Of a DNA stretch of 64,000 nt, positions 52,530 through 63,417 are shown piece after piece. The notes beneath the pieces are model-generated. The model was not told where the DNA came from. It saw only the letters and a list, made by a program, of their open reading frames with translations, and did not search any database. The stretch is taken from assembly GCA_027422505.1 (NCBI GenBank), contig JAPQWV010001398.1, forward strand, positions 1 to 64,000, written 5' to 3'. The stretch comes from Craterostigma plantagineum. Its lineage: Eukaryota; Streptophyta; Magnoliopsida; Lamiales; Linderniaceae. Positions within the stretch are counted from its first letter, which is position 1, and each line of letters opens with the position of its first letter. Made by a program: the position numbers and the translations under genes.

Positions 52530-53981
52530 ACCACCGAGCAATGTCTAGCTAAAAGACATTAAAGAAAGCTCTACTTGGGAGCACCCCAAGCCTATACTAT
52601 ATTTTTCTTTTATTTCTAGGCGCATTTTTAGTTTATATGATTTTGTTTTTCGATAATCGCAGGGAATTCAAAATCTCAAGTGTGGGAGGAGCCGTACAAA
52701 GCATGCACGTCGGACTATTCAGGGAAGTTAGCTTATCTCTTTATTTCCCCTTCCTTGTGTTACATAATTATTACGTTGAGGACAACCTAAATCTTAAGAG
52801 TGGGGAGGGGAATTTCTGCGAAATTGATGCGAACTTATTTATGTGCATGACGTTATATTTTTTTGAAAAATTTGGCGTTGTTTTTTTTTTCGAAAATCAT
52901 GTTTCTTATCGATCGAAGGATGATTTCATGTTAGGAATTGTGAGAGTAGTTAGGATACATATGCGAGTCAACTTCTTTTGCATGATGAACTTAGCGATAC
53001 TTGATAGTTCGTACACATAACCCTATTTTTGTGAGATCTTTAGCCTACGAGCATTTTGCTCATATCCTTGGTTGTGTGAATCATGCCTAGTTTGTTTCTC
53101 TTCAGAACTTGCTTGTGTATTGTGTTTTGAAACTGCTTGAAGTATGATTACGTGAAAATGAGGAAGGCATTAGGAATTCAGTCCATAGCCAAAGTATCCG
53201 ACCACGCCTGATCACCGTAGTTAGCCACTTTGAGCCTGAGTTTCTTTTTGTGAAAACCGGACTATATATTGCCGACCCTGATTCAGCATTCAGACATAAA
53301 CCCATTGGAGCGATAGAAAAATGTAGGTTGAATGCCTGATTTAAGAAGCGCAACCCGTACTAAATTTTCGAGTTGAGCGTCGAAATAACGATATATTGAC
53401 TAAGCACCCTTCCTCCGATAATCTGTCACTCTAAAAAAACATTTTATCTATTTCCTAGTTTAGACGTTGAAAGAAGAAGGGCTTGGTAAAAAAAGACGAC
53501 GAATGCAAAAGAACGGATGCGACGAACAAGAACGACGGACTTGGCGCATTCGTGATGATGGCATGATTCCGACACGACTACAGCTCGTATCTTGCTTATT
53601 CTCTACATAACTTACACATCTTAGTTATATTATAACCAGGTAAAGACCTTCCGATTCATGCTTGAACATTGAAAGTGGTAGATTTACGAATCATTTGCGA
53701 GCTTATGGTAGAGAATAGATTAGTACATGACCCGAGAGATATCACCGACATCTTAACCCATACACTTAGTGATTTGAGTGAATCTTGGTGAGGTACGGAT
53801 CTTGATATGTATTTCTAAGGAAGCCGTGTGGTTAGTTGCTGACTTCCAAATGCTTTCCGACTTCACTTGCATTATCTCCTACGTGATTTCGTTCTTGATT
53901 GATATGTTGCATGATTTCATTTTTTATGTCATTTGCATTAATTTGCTTGAGGACAAGCAAACGCTTAAGTGTGAAGAGTTT
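52530..53981 (+). mobile_element. Athila-like copy 2: post-integrase region and polypurine tract
   Basis: About 1.45 kb without an env-like frame. Landmarks: stem-loop 52574-52590, purine tract CTCAAGTGTGGGAGGAG (52675), damaged stem-loop TTACGTTGAGGACAACCTAA followed by a second purine tract (52793). Near the end, stem-loop GCTTG-AGGA-CAAGC (53945-53958) precedes the terminal purine tract CTTAAGTGTGAAGAG (53964), directly before the LTR. Confidence 0.75.
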
Positions 53982-54286
53982 TGATAAACATATTTTCTTA
54001 CGTTTATATTTGTTATATTTAAGTCGTTTGCATGATAAGTAAGGTCGTTTTGATATTTTGCACTATAATTTGGTTTCACAACAAAAACAAACATTTTTAC
54101 GACAGCTTTGCAACAGTTGAGCATCTCTCAATGATCACAAGGTAAATGATGTCCGAAGGACCTGAAATTTTTACCATAGATAGAGGACTCGTTAATCTTG
54201 ATTCTACCCAAAGGGATTTTCAATCCGATGTCTAGATCCGGAGATATGAATTTTTGAACTTGCTGTTGTTTTGCAGAAAAATGTTT

Positions 54287-54576
54287 CACGGCCGTGACTG
54301 CTGTGCACGAGGCCGTGAAGCTCACTAGAATGCCAATTTCTTTCCCGATTGTGTCACGGTCGTGAACACTGACCAACCAAGCCGTGAAGGACAATTCACG
54401 GCCGTGGAAGTGGGTACAAGAGGTCGTGAATGCGGGCAGGAAGTTGATTTTTAAGCCCGAAGTCTTCACGGCCGTGAATGGTGGCTACCGAAGCCGTGAA
54501 CACGGGCAGGGATGTTGTTAACTTCAGGTTATATGTTGCCACGGTCGTGAGGATGCATAGACAAGGCCGTGAACAT
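54287..54576 (+). repeat. Array of CACGGCCGTG palindromes and GCCGTGAA half-sites in the LTR
   Basis: Perfect CACGGCCGTG palindromes at 54287, 54397 and 54467. Degenerate forms (CACGGTCGTGA near 54356 and 54540) and separate GCCGTGAA words lie in between, spaced roughly 20-70 bp. The same words occur in the truncated LTR at 47020-47102. Confidence 0.85.
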
Positions 54577-55726
54577 CCCGTGGACATTTTTAAAGTCAAG
54601 AACATAAAAAGAAAGCGACTTCAACTTATCTTATCATCTTGGAAATGAAACTAGGGATAAGAAATCTCGTTTTTGTGGCTCAATGGCTGCAAATCACGAC
54701 TTTGGAGGCTATAATCTTTCTAGCATGGGAGACAAGAAATATGATTTTGTCAACTCCTTGGATACTTAACAGATCTATCGTGAGAGGGATAAGATATATG
54801 TTTCTGTATTTGAAACTCTACAAAGGACTCCTTGGGGGCGCGTATTTTTTCAATTATTGTGGATTACGGGTCCCAAAGGACTCAACCCGGTGGGTTCGGG
54901 GAGGGTCTCGCGTTGGGTTAACCCCGCCCCAAATATGTATCTTTTTTACATTACAAAATTAGAATTCAAAAAAGTCTAAAAAAATGAAAATAATTGAACC
55001 GGGTCTGACTCCTGCGGATTCGTGACGAGGCGGGTTTCGGGTCCGACATAAGTTAATTGAGGCGGGTCTCGTGTCCAGCCAAACTCGCTTCAGACCACGC
55101 CCCGTTGCCATCTCTACACCTATTCATACTCCGTTTATATGTCTATCTTTCAATTTTATCTACAAAATAAACTATTAAAATCATCATTCTGAAACACTAA
55201 ACTAATCAAGTCTAATTTTCTTTAACATCCATTCATAACTTAAATAAATACTTTATTTAGCTACATTGCTAAATAATTATATATCCATGCTTATTTCTTT
55301 CTAAAATATATTATTACTTAGAAGGATAGTATTCTAGTTCTAACTTAGTTCTAATTTAAGTAGTTAGGGAAGCTTGCCCAGCTATTTAATTCGTATGATT
55401 AGTTGTTACGAGTCGAAGCGAGTAAGCGCAGTTTCGCCCAATCGTAGAAACCCATATACATACCATAGGAATCCTCACGGTCTAATAATTAGCTAAAATA
55501 TATAGCTTGTTTGTCGTCGATCGAGCTAGGGGAATTCAAGTCTCAAATACGTCCGCTTTCATAAAGTCGTCCCAACAACGTTGTCGCCGTTTCATTAATT
55601 GTGTTCATCGTTATTTAGTTTACCGTTATTTATATTTTTATCAAACGAAAAAAAATATTAAATAGGATATTTAAACGATGGTTTTCTAAAGTATATAGTT
55701 CCTTCGGGTTCGATACTCGAATCTCT

Positions 55727-55990
55727 AAAATAGAAAATATCATAAGAGAAGAAAGAGCCGGTTGGCAAGTCAAGTAGTACGCCCGGTTCACCTACTAAGA
55801 AAGACTAGAAGCCTTCGCCTCCGCCCTGTACTCTGCTTCAGCACTAGAACGAGCAACCAAACGGAGTCTCGATCGCTTCTTCCTTTGCTGAATTGCCATC
55901 TTTGCTGCTCTCGGCTGAAACTGCCTAACATACTCACGCACGGACCCTCTTATGCTTTTCCCGCCGTCTATACCTTTTCTTGCTTTGCTT
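55727..55990 (+). other. Foreign segment within the LTR, possibly organelle-derived
   Basis: Relative to the LTR copy at 44690-44720, about 265 bp are inserted between GGTTCGATACTCGAA and CTTGCCATTT. The segment is richer in G+C and more evenly composed than its surroundings (CCTTCGCCTCCGCCCTGTAC, CTCGATCGCTTCTTCC). Its style recalls plant mitochondrial intergenic DNA, but I cannot identify it. Confidence 0.3.
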
Positions 55991-56097
55991 ACTTGCCATT
56001 TTCATACTATTTTCGATAGGTACACTTGTCTGTTGAGCGTGGGATAGTTTGCGATATTCGTTTTATTTTTATTTCTCGAACCCCTCGATCAAGTTTT

Positions 56098-56115
56098 TGG
56101 CGCCGGTGCCGGGGA
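56098..56115 (+). other. Primer-binding site, Athila-like (3)
   Basis: TGGCGCCGGTGCCGGGGA, a variant of the sites at 45238 and 47679, six bases after the LTR end. Confidence 0.85.
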
Positions 56116-56313
56116 ACTATTGATATTTGGATAACTTTAGTTTATTATTCTAGCTTTATTATTAGTATTATTATTGTTATTATATTTCTACGCTTATTAT
56201 TTTTACTTATTTTTTCGTTATTTTCGTTATTTTTATTAGTATTGTTTGCTGTTATTTTTTTATTAAATATATATATATATTTGCTTAATCGGATTTCTTT
56301 TGGTCTAGGTACG

Positions 56314-56314
<1 letters not shown>

Positions 56315-56372
<58 letters not shown>
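56315..56372. repeat. (TTA)n microsatellite
   Basis: About 19 TTA/ATT units in the leader between the primer-binding site and gag of copy 3. Copy 2 lacks the expansion: its leader goes straight from GGTCTAGGTACGT to gag. Confidence 0.95.
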
Positions 56373-56569
56373 CTTCAACTATCTTTTTCTATTTTTATCA
56401 ACATCATTAAATAAAATATATTATTAGTGTTTCTTTATTATTTTGTCTTTAAAATTATTAGCGCTCGCTTATATTTATTTTTATTTTTATTTTAGCAATA
56501 TATTTTGTTTTATTAGTTTTTATTTATAAATCTCTTATTGCTATTGTAGTTTTTATTTTGCTGTCTAGG

Positions 56570-59500
56570 TGCGTGAACTCTCGTGCATGACCCGAAGGAA
56601 TCCTTCGGTACCAGTCGTTGAAGGAGACCAGGAGATCGAAAGAACGTTCCGACACAACCTACGAGAAAACGTAAGGTGAGTTGAAATGGCGACTCAAAAT
56701 CGTGACGAGATGCCTCTTGTAGCTAGAGAACCTCCGATGAGAGAACTATGGAGGAACAATGCCGTAGGATCGGTTAGCTCGGCAATAGTACTTCCTCCAG
56801 TCCCGAATAATTTCGAGCTCAAACATCATTGGCTTCAAATGACAGAGACAGATCAATACGATGGACTTCCCGAGGAAGACGCTTACCGACACATACGAGA
56901 CTTCCTGTACGTCACCGACACAATACGAGTACAAGGAGTAAGCCCTGAAAAGATCCGGCTCTTCCCTAAGAGGTAACGCCAAGGAGTGGTATAATCTACT
57001 ACCTGAAAGATCCATCACCACTTGGGACGAGATGCACGCCACCTTCATCACACACTTCTTTCCACCATCAAAGGTGTTGAAACTCAAAATGGACCTTACG
57101 GCATTCAAACAAAAGGAGGGCGAGAATTTATACAACGTATGGACACGTTCAAGACGCTTCTAAATCGCTTCCCACAACATGGTATGACGAAGAGCAATTG
57201 ATTCAGCGGTTTCATGAATCCTTGAATGATATTACCGTGCAACTACTTGACGGGGCATGCAATGGAGGCTTGTGCAATTTAAGCGCAACGGAAGGCTGGA
57301 ATCTGATCGAAGAATATAGCGCAAATAGCTTCCGGCGCGGGAGTTCTAGCAATAGAGGCAAACCACCGGGGATGTACGATGTCGATAATGCGACTGCGAT
57401 AAATGCCAAGTTCGACACATTCCAACAACAGATCGCAGCTAACAACCTCAAAATGCAAACGTTGATTAATACACTATTACCCACGCTATCAAGAAAATCG
57501 GTTTTAATGCTGTGCAGGTACAATCTGTCCCGAGGACTCCGCAGCTGCGCCGCCTCCTCATGCATACCCAAATTATACTCTGCCATGCGCTACATGCGGC
57601 GAAAGTCATGACGCAGCCCGTTGTCCAGCCACTATTCCGATAGAGCAAGTCGACTACGTGGGTAACTACCAAGGCCAACGAAACTACGTCCCGAATCGAG
57701 TTCATCCGAACTTGGCCTACGGTAATCACCAACAAGCTCCGTCAGGATTTCTAAACCAAAGAACGCAAGGATACCATAGCGCGAATGCTGAGCCCACCTC
57801 GTATAATCGCGTTGATAAGCTCGAGAGAATGCTCGAGAAGCTAATGGGAAAGCTCGACTCTCGCTTGGATAATCAAGAAGAATGGTTGCAAAACACCGAG
57901 TCTTCCCTCCGGGCATTAGAGAAGCAAGTCGGGCAGATTGCCGAATCAATCCAACAACGTCATTCCGGTTCGTTGCCGAGTTACACCGAGACCAATCCAA
58001 AGGACCACCATGTAAAGGCGGTGACACTTCGCAACGGGACGGAGCTCGAGGAAGTGCAGGCAACGAAGAGGAACGTTGAATCCATGCAACTGAGCAGCGA
58101 GGCAGACAAACAAGGGGAGACTGTGTCTAAGCCACCTGTCAAGGCGTATCGACCAAAAATTACATACCCGACAAGGCTTAAACGGGAAATCGTTGATGAT
58201 CAATTCGGTAAATTTCTCGCTATTTTTAAACAATTACATATTAATTTACTAGATGCCCTTGCGCAGATGCCCCGTTGGGCGAAGTTTTTGAAGGATCTTA
58301 TTACGAACAAGCGCAAGCTTGAAGACGTTTCCACCGTTGAGTTGCGAGGAGAGTGCTCTGCCATTCTTCAGAACAAGCTACCAAAAAAGCTTAAGGATCC
58401 AGGGAGTTTTACTATACCATGTTTAGTAGGCGATTTAATCGTAAGTAAGGCATTGGCCGATTTAGTAGCTAGCATTAATTTGATGCCTTATTCTATGTTT
58501 AAATGACTTGGTTTAGGTGAGCCCGAACCCACTAGGAGTTTACAATTAGCGGATAGATCTGTTAAATATCCTAGGGGTATCATAGAAGATGTCCTGGTTA
58601 AGGTTGATAAATTTATAGTTCCTGCGGACTTTGTTTTTCTTGATATGGAGGATGAAAATATTCCTCTAATCTTGGGTAGGCCATTCCTCGCTACTGGAGG
58701 AACCATGGCCGATGTTCGTAACGAAACATTGACGTTAACTATAGATTGCGAAAAAGACACATTCGATATGACCGAATCCATGAACAATTCCGAGAAATGA
58801 CGATAAATGTTTTCACATTGATGCATGGAATGACTTTTTATCATTGCAGGGACTATCACAACTAGAAACGTTTGCTTCGATGTCAGGATTAGCAGTGACT
58901 GAAGAGCCCAGGCATGAACGATCTTTTGAGGTTGACAAAATAGACGCAGACGAAGACGAGGCAGAACCTACCATCGAGGTGCACCGGAGCAAAGATAAGA
59001 ATGTTCAACTGAAGATCCACCAAAGCTGGAACTCAAACAATTGCCCGATCACTTGGAGTACGCGTTTCTGGAGGACGATTCAAAACTTCCAGTGATCATA
59101 GCATCAAATTTGGAGAAGGAACAGAGAATCTTGCTCCTAGATCTATTACGGGAGCATAAGAAGGCGCTCGCATGGAAGATATCAGATATTCGAGGAATCA
59201 GCCCGACCTTTTGCATGCATAGAATCCTTATGGAAAACGAGTTCAAGCCTGTGGTACAACATCAAAGGCGTCTAAACCCGAACATGAAGGAGGTAGTAAA
59301 AGCTGAGGTAATAAAGCTCCTTGATGCGGGAGTCATATACCCGATCTCAGACAGCGCATGGGTAAGCCCAGTTCAAGTGGTGCCGAAGAAGTGAGGAAGG
59401 ACGGTGGTATCCAACGAGAAAAAAGAACTCATTCCAACAAGGACCGTTACAGGGTGCGAGTGTGCATTGATTACAGGAAATTAAACGACGCGACGCGAAA

Positions 59501-61898
59501 AGATCACTTTCCTTTACCGTTCATTGATCAAATGCTTGAGCGTTTATCCGGTCATGAATTTTATTGTTTTCTTGATGGTCTTTCAGGTTATTTGCAGATC
59601 CCAATCGCACCAGAAGATCAAGAGAAATGACTTTTACGTGCCCATTCGGAACCTTTGCATATCGGAGGATGCCTTTCGGACTGTGTAATGCCCCAGCTAC
59701 CGTCGACGGTGCATGATGGCCATTTTCGACAAATTAATCGGTAAAGGAACGGAGGTTTTCATGGATGACTTTTCGATTTTTGGTAACTCCTTTGAGGTAT
59801 GTCTTTACAATCTTAAGGCGGAACTTAAACGATGCGAGGAAACGAACCTTGTGCTAAACTGGGAACAATGTCATTTTATGGTTAGAGAAGGTATCGTTTT
59901 AGGTCATAAGATATCGGCTAGAGGAATCGAGGTAGATAGAGCAAAAGTAGAAACTACTGAACGATTACCTCCACCCTCGTCGGTAAAAGCAATTAGAAGT
60001 TTCTTAGCACATGTTGGTTTTTATCGTAGATTTATTAAAGGTTTTTCTAAAATTGCTAGACCTTTGACTCGCTTGCTAGAAAAAGATGTACCTTATGAGT
60101 TTACGACCGATTGTATGAATGCTTTTACTGTAATCAAGGATAAGCTTATTAATGCTCCTGCCATGGTAGCCCCGGACTGGATGCTACTCTTCGAACTAAT
60201 GTGCGATGCCAGTGATTTTGCACTAGGTGCAGTTCTGGGGCAGCGATGGGAAAAATATTTCCAGCCGATACACTACGCAAGCAAGACTCTAAATGAGGCG
60301 CAATCAAATTATACTACCACCGAGAAGGAATTGCTTGCAGTCGTGTTAGCAATCGACAAGTTCCGTCAATATCTTATCCTATCGAAGGTCATCATCTACA
60401 CGGATCATTCAGCCATTAAGCATCTCTTTACGAAGCCGGATGCAAAGCCAAGGCTGGTCCGATGGATTCTTCTACTCCAAGAGTTTGACGTGGAGTTTCG
60501 CGACCAAAAGGGAACGGAGAATCTTGCCGCAGACCACTTGTAAAGACTAGAAGAGACACCCTGCGATGTTACAAAAGAGGAGACGATCCGAGACTACTTT
60601 CCCGATGGACACCTTTACGCTATACATGAGGTACCTGATGAACTTCCATGGTATGCCGATATTGCTAATTATCTTGTAGCTAGGATCTTACCAAGTGGAT
60701 ACACGAGTCACCAGAGGAAGAAATTCTTCTCGGACTTGAAGTATTACTTTTTGGATGATCCTTATCTATTTAGGATTTGTGCGGATAACGTAATCAGGCG
60801 ATGCGTAACCTTCCCCGAAACAATAAATATCTTGGGACATTGCCACACGGGACCGTGTGGAGGTCACTATGGAGGCAACCGAACCGCAAAAGGTACTATA
60901 ATGTGGATTTTACTGGCCAACAATTTCCAAGGACGCGCAAAGGTATGTAGAAATGTGCGATAGGTGCCAACGGACAGGTAATATCTCTAAGCGCAATGAA
61001 ATACCTCAGAATTTTATACTCGTTTGTGAAATATTTGATGTATGGGGCATTGATTTTATGGGTTCGTTTCCGACATCTTTTAAAAATCGATATATCCTAG
61101 TAGCAGTCGATTATGTGTCAAAATGGGTAGAAGCGCAAGCGCTACCTACTAATGATGCTGGGGTAGTAGTTAAATTTTTAAAAAGCTTTATTTCACGTTT
61201 TAGCTCACCTCGTTGCATTATTAGTGACAAAGGTACGCGCTTCTGTAACAACCAATTTGCAAGGACGCTCGAGAAATACGGCGTGAAACATAGTGTTACT
61301 ACTGCATACCATCCTCAAGCGAGCGGCCAAGTGGAGGTCGTAAACAGGGAACTGAAGCGCATACTAGAGAAGACCGTAGAACACTATAGGCGGGATTTGC
61401 CGAACAAGCTGAACGATGCTTTATGGGCATACCAGATAGCATATACGACACCTATCGGGTCTACGCCCTATCGAGCTAGAACTCAAGGCGTATTGGGCTC
61501 TAAACAAACTAAACTTTGATTTGAATCTCGCAGGTGAAAAGCGAAATTTGCAGATCAACGAGCTCGACGAGTGGAGGCAAATGGCTTACGAAAATACCCG
61601 CCTCTACAAGGAGCGTACAAAGTTGTATCATGATAAAAAAATCATGAAACGGGAATTCCGAGAAGGCGACCAGGTCTTGCTTTACAACTCGCGCCTAAGG
61701 CTGTTTCCCGGTAAGCTGAAATCGATGGTTGGACCATTCACAGTGACCCGAGTATTTCCGTATGGAACTGTCGAGATCACACATCCGGAGAAGGGGACCT
61801 TCAAGGTGAATGGGCACCGACTCAAGCATTACTATGGCGGTGACATCGAGGCGCTCGAAAAAGGAACGATCCACCTCCTTGACACCACCCAATGCTAA
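56570..61898 (+). pseudogene. Athila-like copy 3: most complete gag-pol, frameshifted
   Basis: All domains are present in order. Gag 56570 to about 58230 (zinc knuckle CATCGESHDAARC near 57590). Protease 58250-58800 (ALADLVASINLMP: the catalytic D-L-G-A is changed to D-L-V-A). RT 59041-60050 with IDYRKLNDATRKDHFPLPF, DGLSGYLQIPI and the FMDDFSIFG catalytic motif near 59765. RNase H 60150-60545 ([24 protein letters not shown]). Integrase 60736-61898 ([50 protein letters not shown]). Broken by frameshifts near 57000, 57530, 59390-59460, 59630-59700, 60890 and 61470, plus stops such as TAA at 60541. It retains RT, unlike copies 1 and 2. Confidence 0.9.
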
Positions 61899-63417
61899 AA
61901 ATCACCGAACTTCGTCTAGCTAAAAGACATTAAAGAGCGCTACTTGGGAGGCACCCCAAGCCTATCCTATGTTTTTACTTTATTTCTAGGCGCATTTTTA
62001 GTTTTTATGATTTTGTTTTTCAACGATCGCAGGGAATTCAAAATCTCAAGTGTGGGGAGGAGCCGTACAAAGCATGCATATCGGACTATTCAGGGAAGTT
62101 CGCTTATCTTTCTAGTTCCTCTTTCGTTTGTTACATGATTGTTACATTGAGGACAACGTAAATCTTAAGTGTGGGGAGTGGAATTTCTGTGAAAGTCAGG
62201 CTAACATGTTATATATATGCATATCTTGATTTTTGGTACAAATGTTTTCGAAATTTGGCATAACATGTTTTTCCCGAAAATTATGTTTCTTATCATGAAA
62301 GGATTACTTTATTTTGGAATTGTGTGAGTAATTAGGATACATATGCGTAGTCTACTTCTTTCTTACATGATGAACTTGGCGATACTTGAGAGATTCGTAC
62401 ACATAACCCGATTTTTGTGAGATTTTTTAGCCTACGAGCTTTTTGCTCATTTCTTTGGTTGTGTGAATCGTGCTTAGTTTATTCCTCTTCAGAACTTGCT
62501 TGTTATTACGTTTTGAAACTACTTAATGTGTGATTGCGTGAAAATGAGGAAGGCTGGAATCAGTCCATGGCCAAAGTTTCCAACCACGAGTGACCCCGTA
62601 GTTAGCCACTTTGAGCCTGAGCCTTTTATTTGAAAAAAAACCCCGATTGTAAATCGCCTGATCCCATTAAGCCTTCAGACATAAACCCATCGGAGCGATA
62701 GTAGAAGTGGAGGTTGAATGCCGGACTCAAGAAGCGCAACCCGTGCTAAATTTTCGAGCTGAGCGCCAAAAAAAAAAGAAGAAGAAAGAAAAAAATAGAA
62801 GAGAGAAAAAAAAGGAAAATATTACTGGCTAAGAACCCTTCCTCCGATAATCTTTTACTCTCAAAAGCATATTATCTATTTCCTAGATCGAGGAGTTGAG
62901 AGAAGAAGGGCTTGGTGGGAAAAAAAAGAGACGAACGCAAAAGAAAGGAAGTGATGAACAAAAACGACGGATTTGGCGTATTCGAGATGATGGCATGATT
63001 CCACACGACTACATTTCATATCCTTTTTACGTTTATTCCATGGATATCTTACATATCTCAGCCTTTTATAACCCGGTAAAGACCTTCCGATTCACGCTTG
63101 ATCATTGAAAGTAGTAGATTTACGAATCACTTGCAAGCTTATGGTAGAGATTAGATTAATGCCCGAGAGACTTCACCGATAATTTACCCCAAACACTTAG
63201 TGATTTGAGTGAATCCTTGCGAGGTACGGATTTTGATAAGTGTTGCTAAGGAAATCGTGTAGTTAGTCGTTGATTTCAAATATGCTTTCCGACTTTACTT
63301 GCATTTTCTCTTACGTGATTTCGTTCTTGATTGATATGTCGCATGATTTTATCCTTTTATATGCCATTATAATTTATTTGCTTGAGGGCAAGCAAACGCT
63401 TAAGTGTGGGGATATTT
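61899..63417 (+). mobile_element. Athila-like copy 3: post-integrase region and polypurine tract
   Basis: Complete version of the conserved 1.5-kb non-coding module. It holds stem-loop CTTGGG-N6-CCCAAG (61943-61960), purine tract 1 (62045-62062) and stem-loop TTACATTGAGGACAACGTAA with purine tract 2 (62164-62181). Stem-loop GCTTG-AGGG-CAAGC (63380-63393) and terminal purine tract 3 (63399-63412) follow. No env-like reading frame was seen. Confidence 0.78.

Larger units (their letters stand above)
53982..56091 (+). repeat. Athila-like LTR shared by copies 2 and 3
   Basis: Begins TGATAAAC after the polypurine tract of copy 2 and ends CGATCA six bases before the primer-binding site of copy 3, so it serves as 3' LTR of one and 5' LTR of the next. 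It holds a cluster of CACGGCCGTG words (54287-54576), a G+C-rich insertion-like stretch with repeated GGGTCTCG-type words (about 54830-55110), and a further insertion at about 55727-55990. Confidence 0.75.

Noticed and set aside
54287..54576. CRISPR-like array
   Set aside because: The repeated CACGGCCGTG words are short, irregularly spaced and lie inside a plant LTR; this is eukaryotic nuclear DNA.
56026..56427. 133-aa Ile-rich frame in both directions around 56145-56427
   Set aside because: It is produced by the (TTA)n microsatellite and AT-rich leader of Athila-like copy 3; no protein-like pattern.
61899..63417. Envelope-like gene after integrase, as known in some Athila elements
   Set aside because: No reading frame longer than about 70 codons and no membrane-protein pattern in any copy; the region holds structured non-coding motifs instead.
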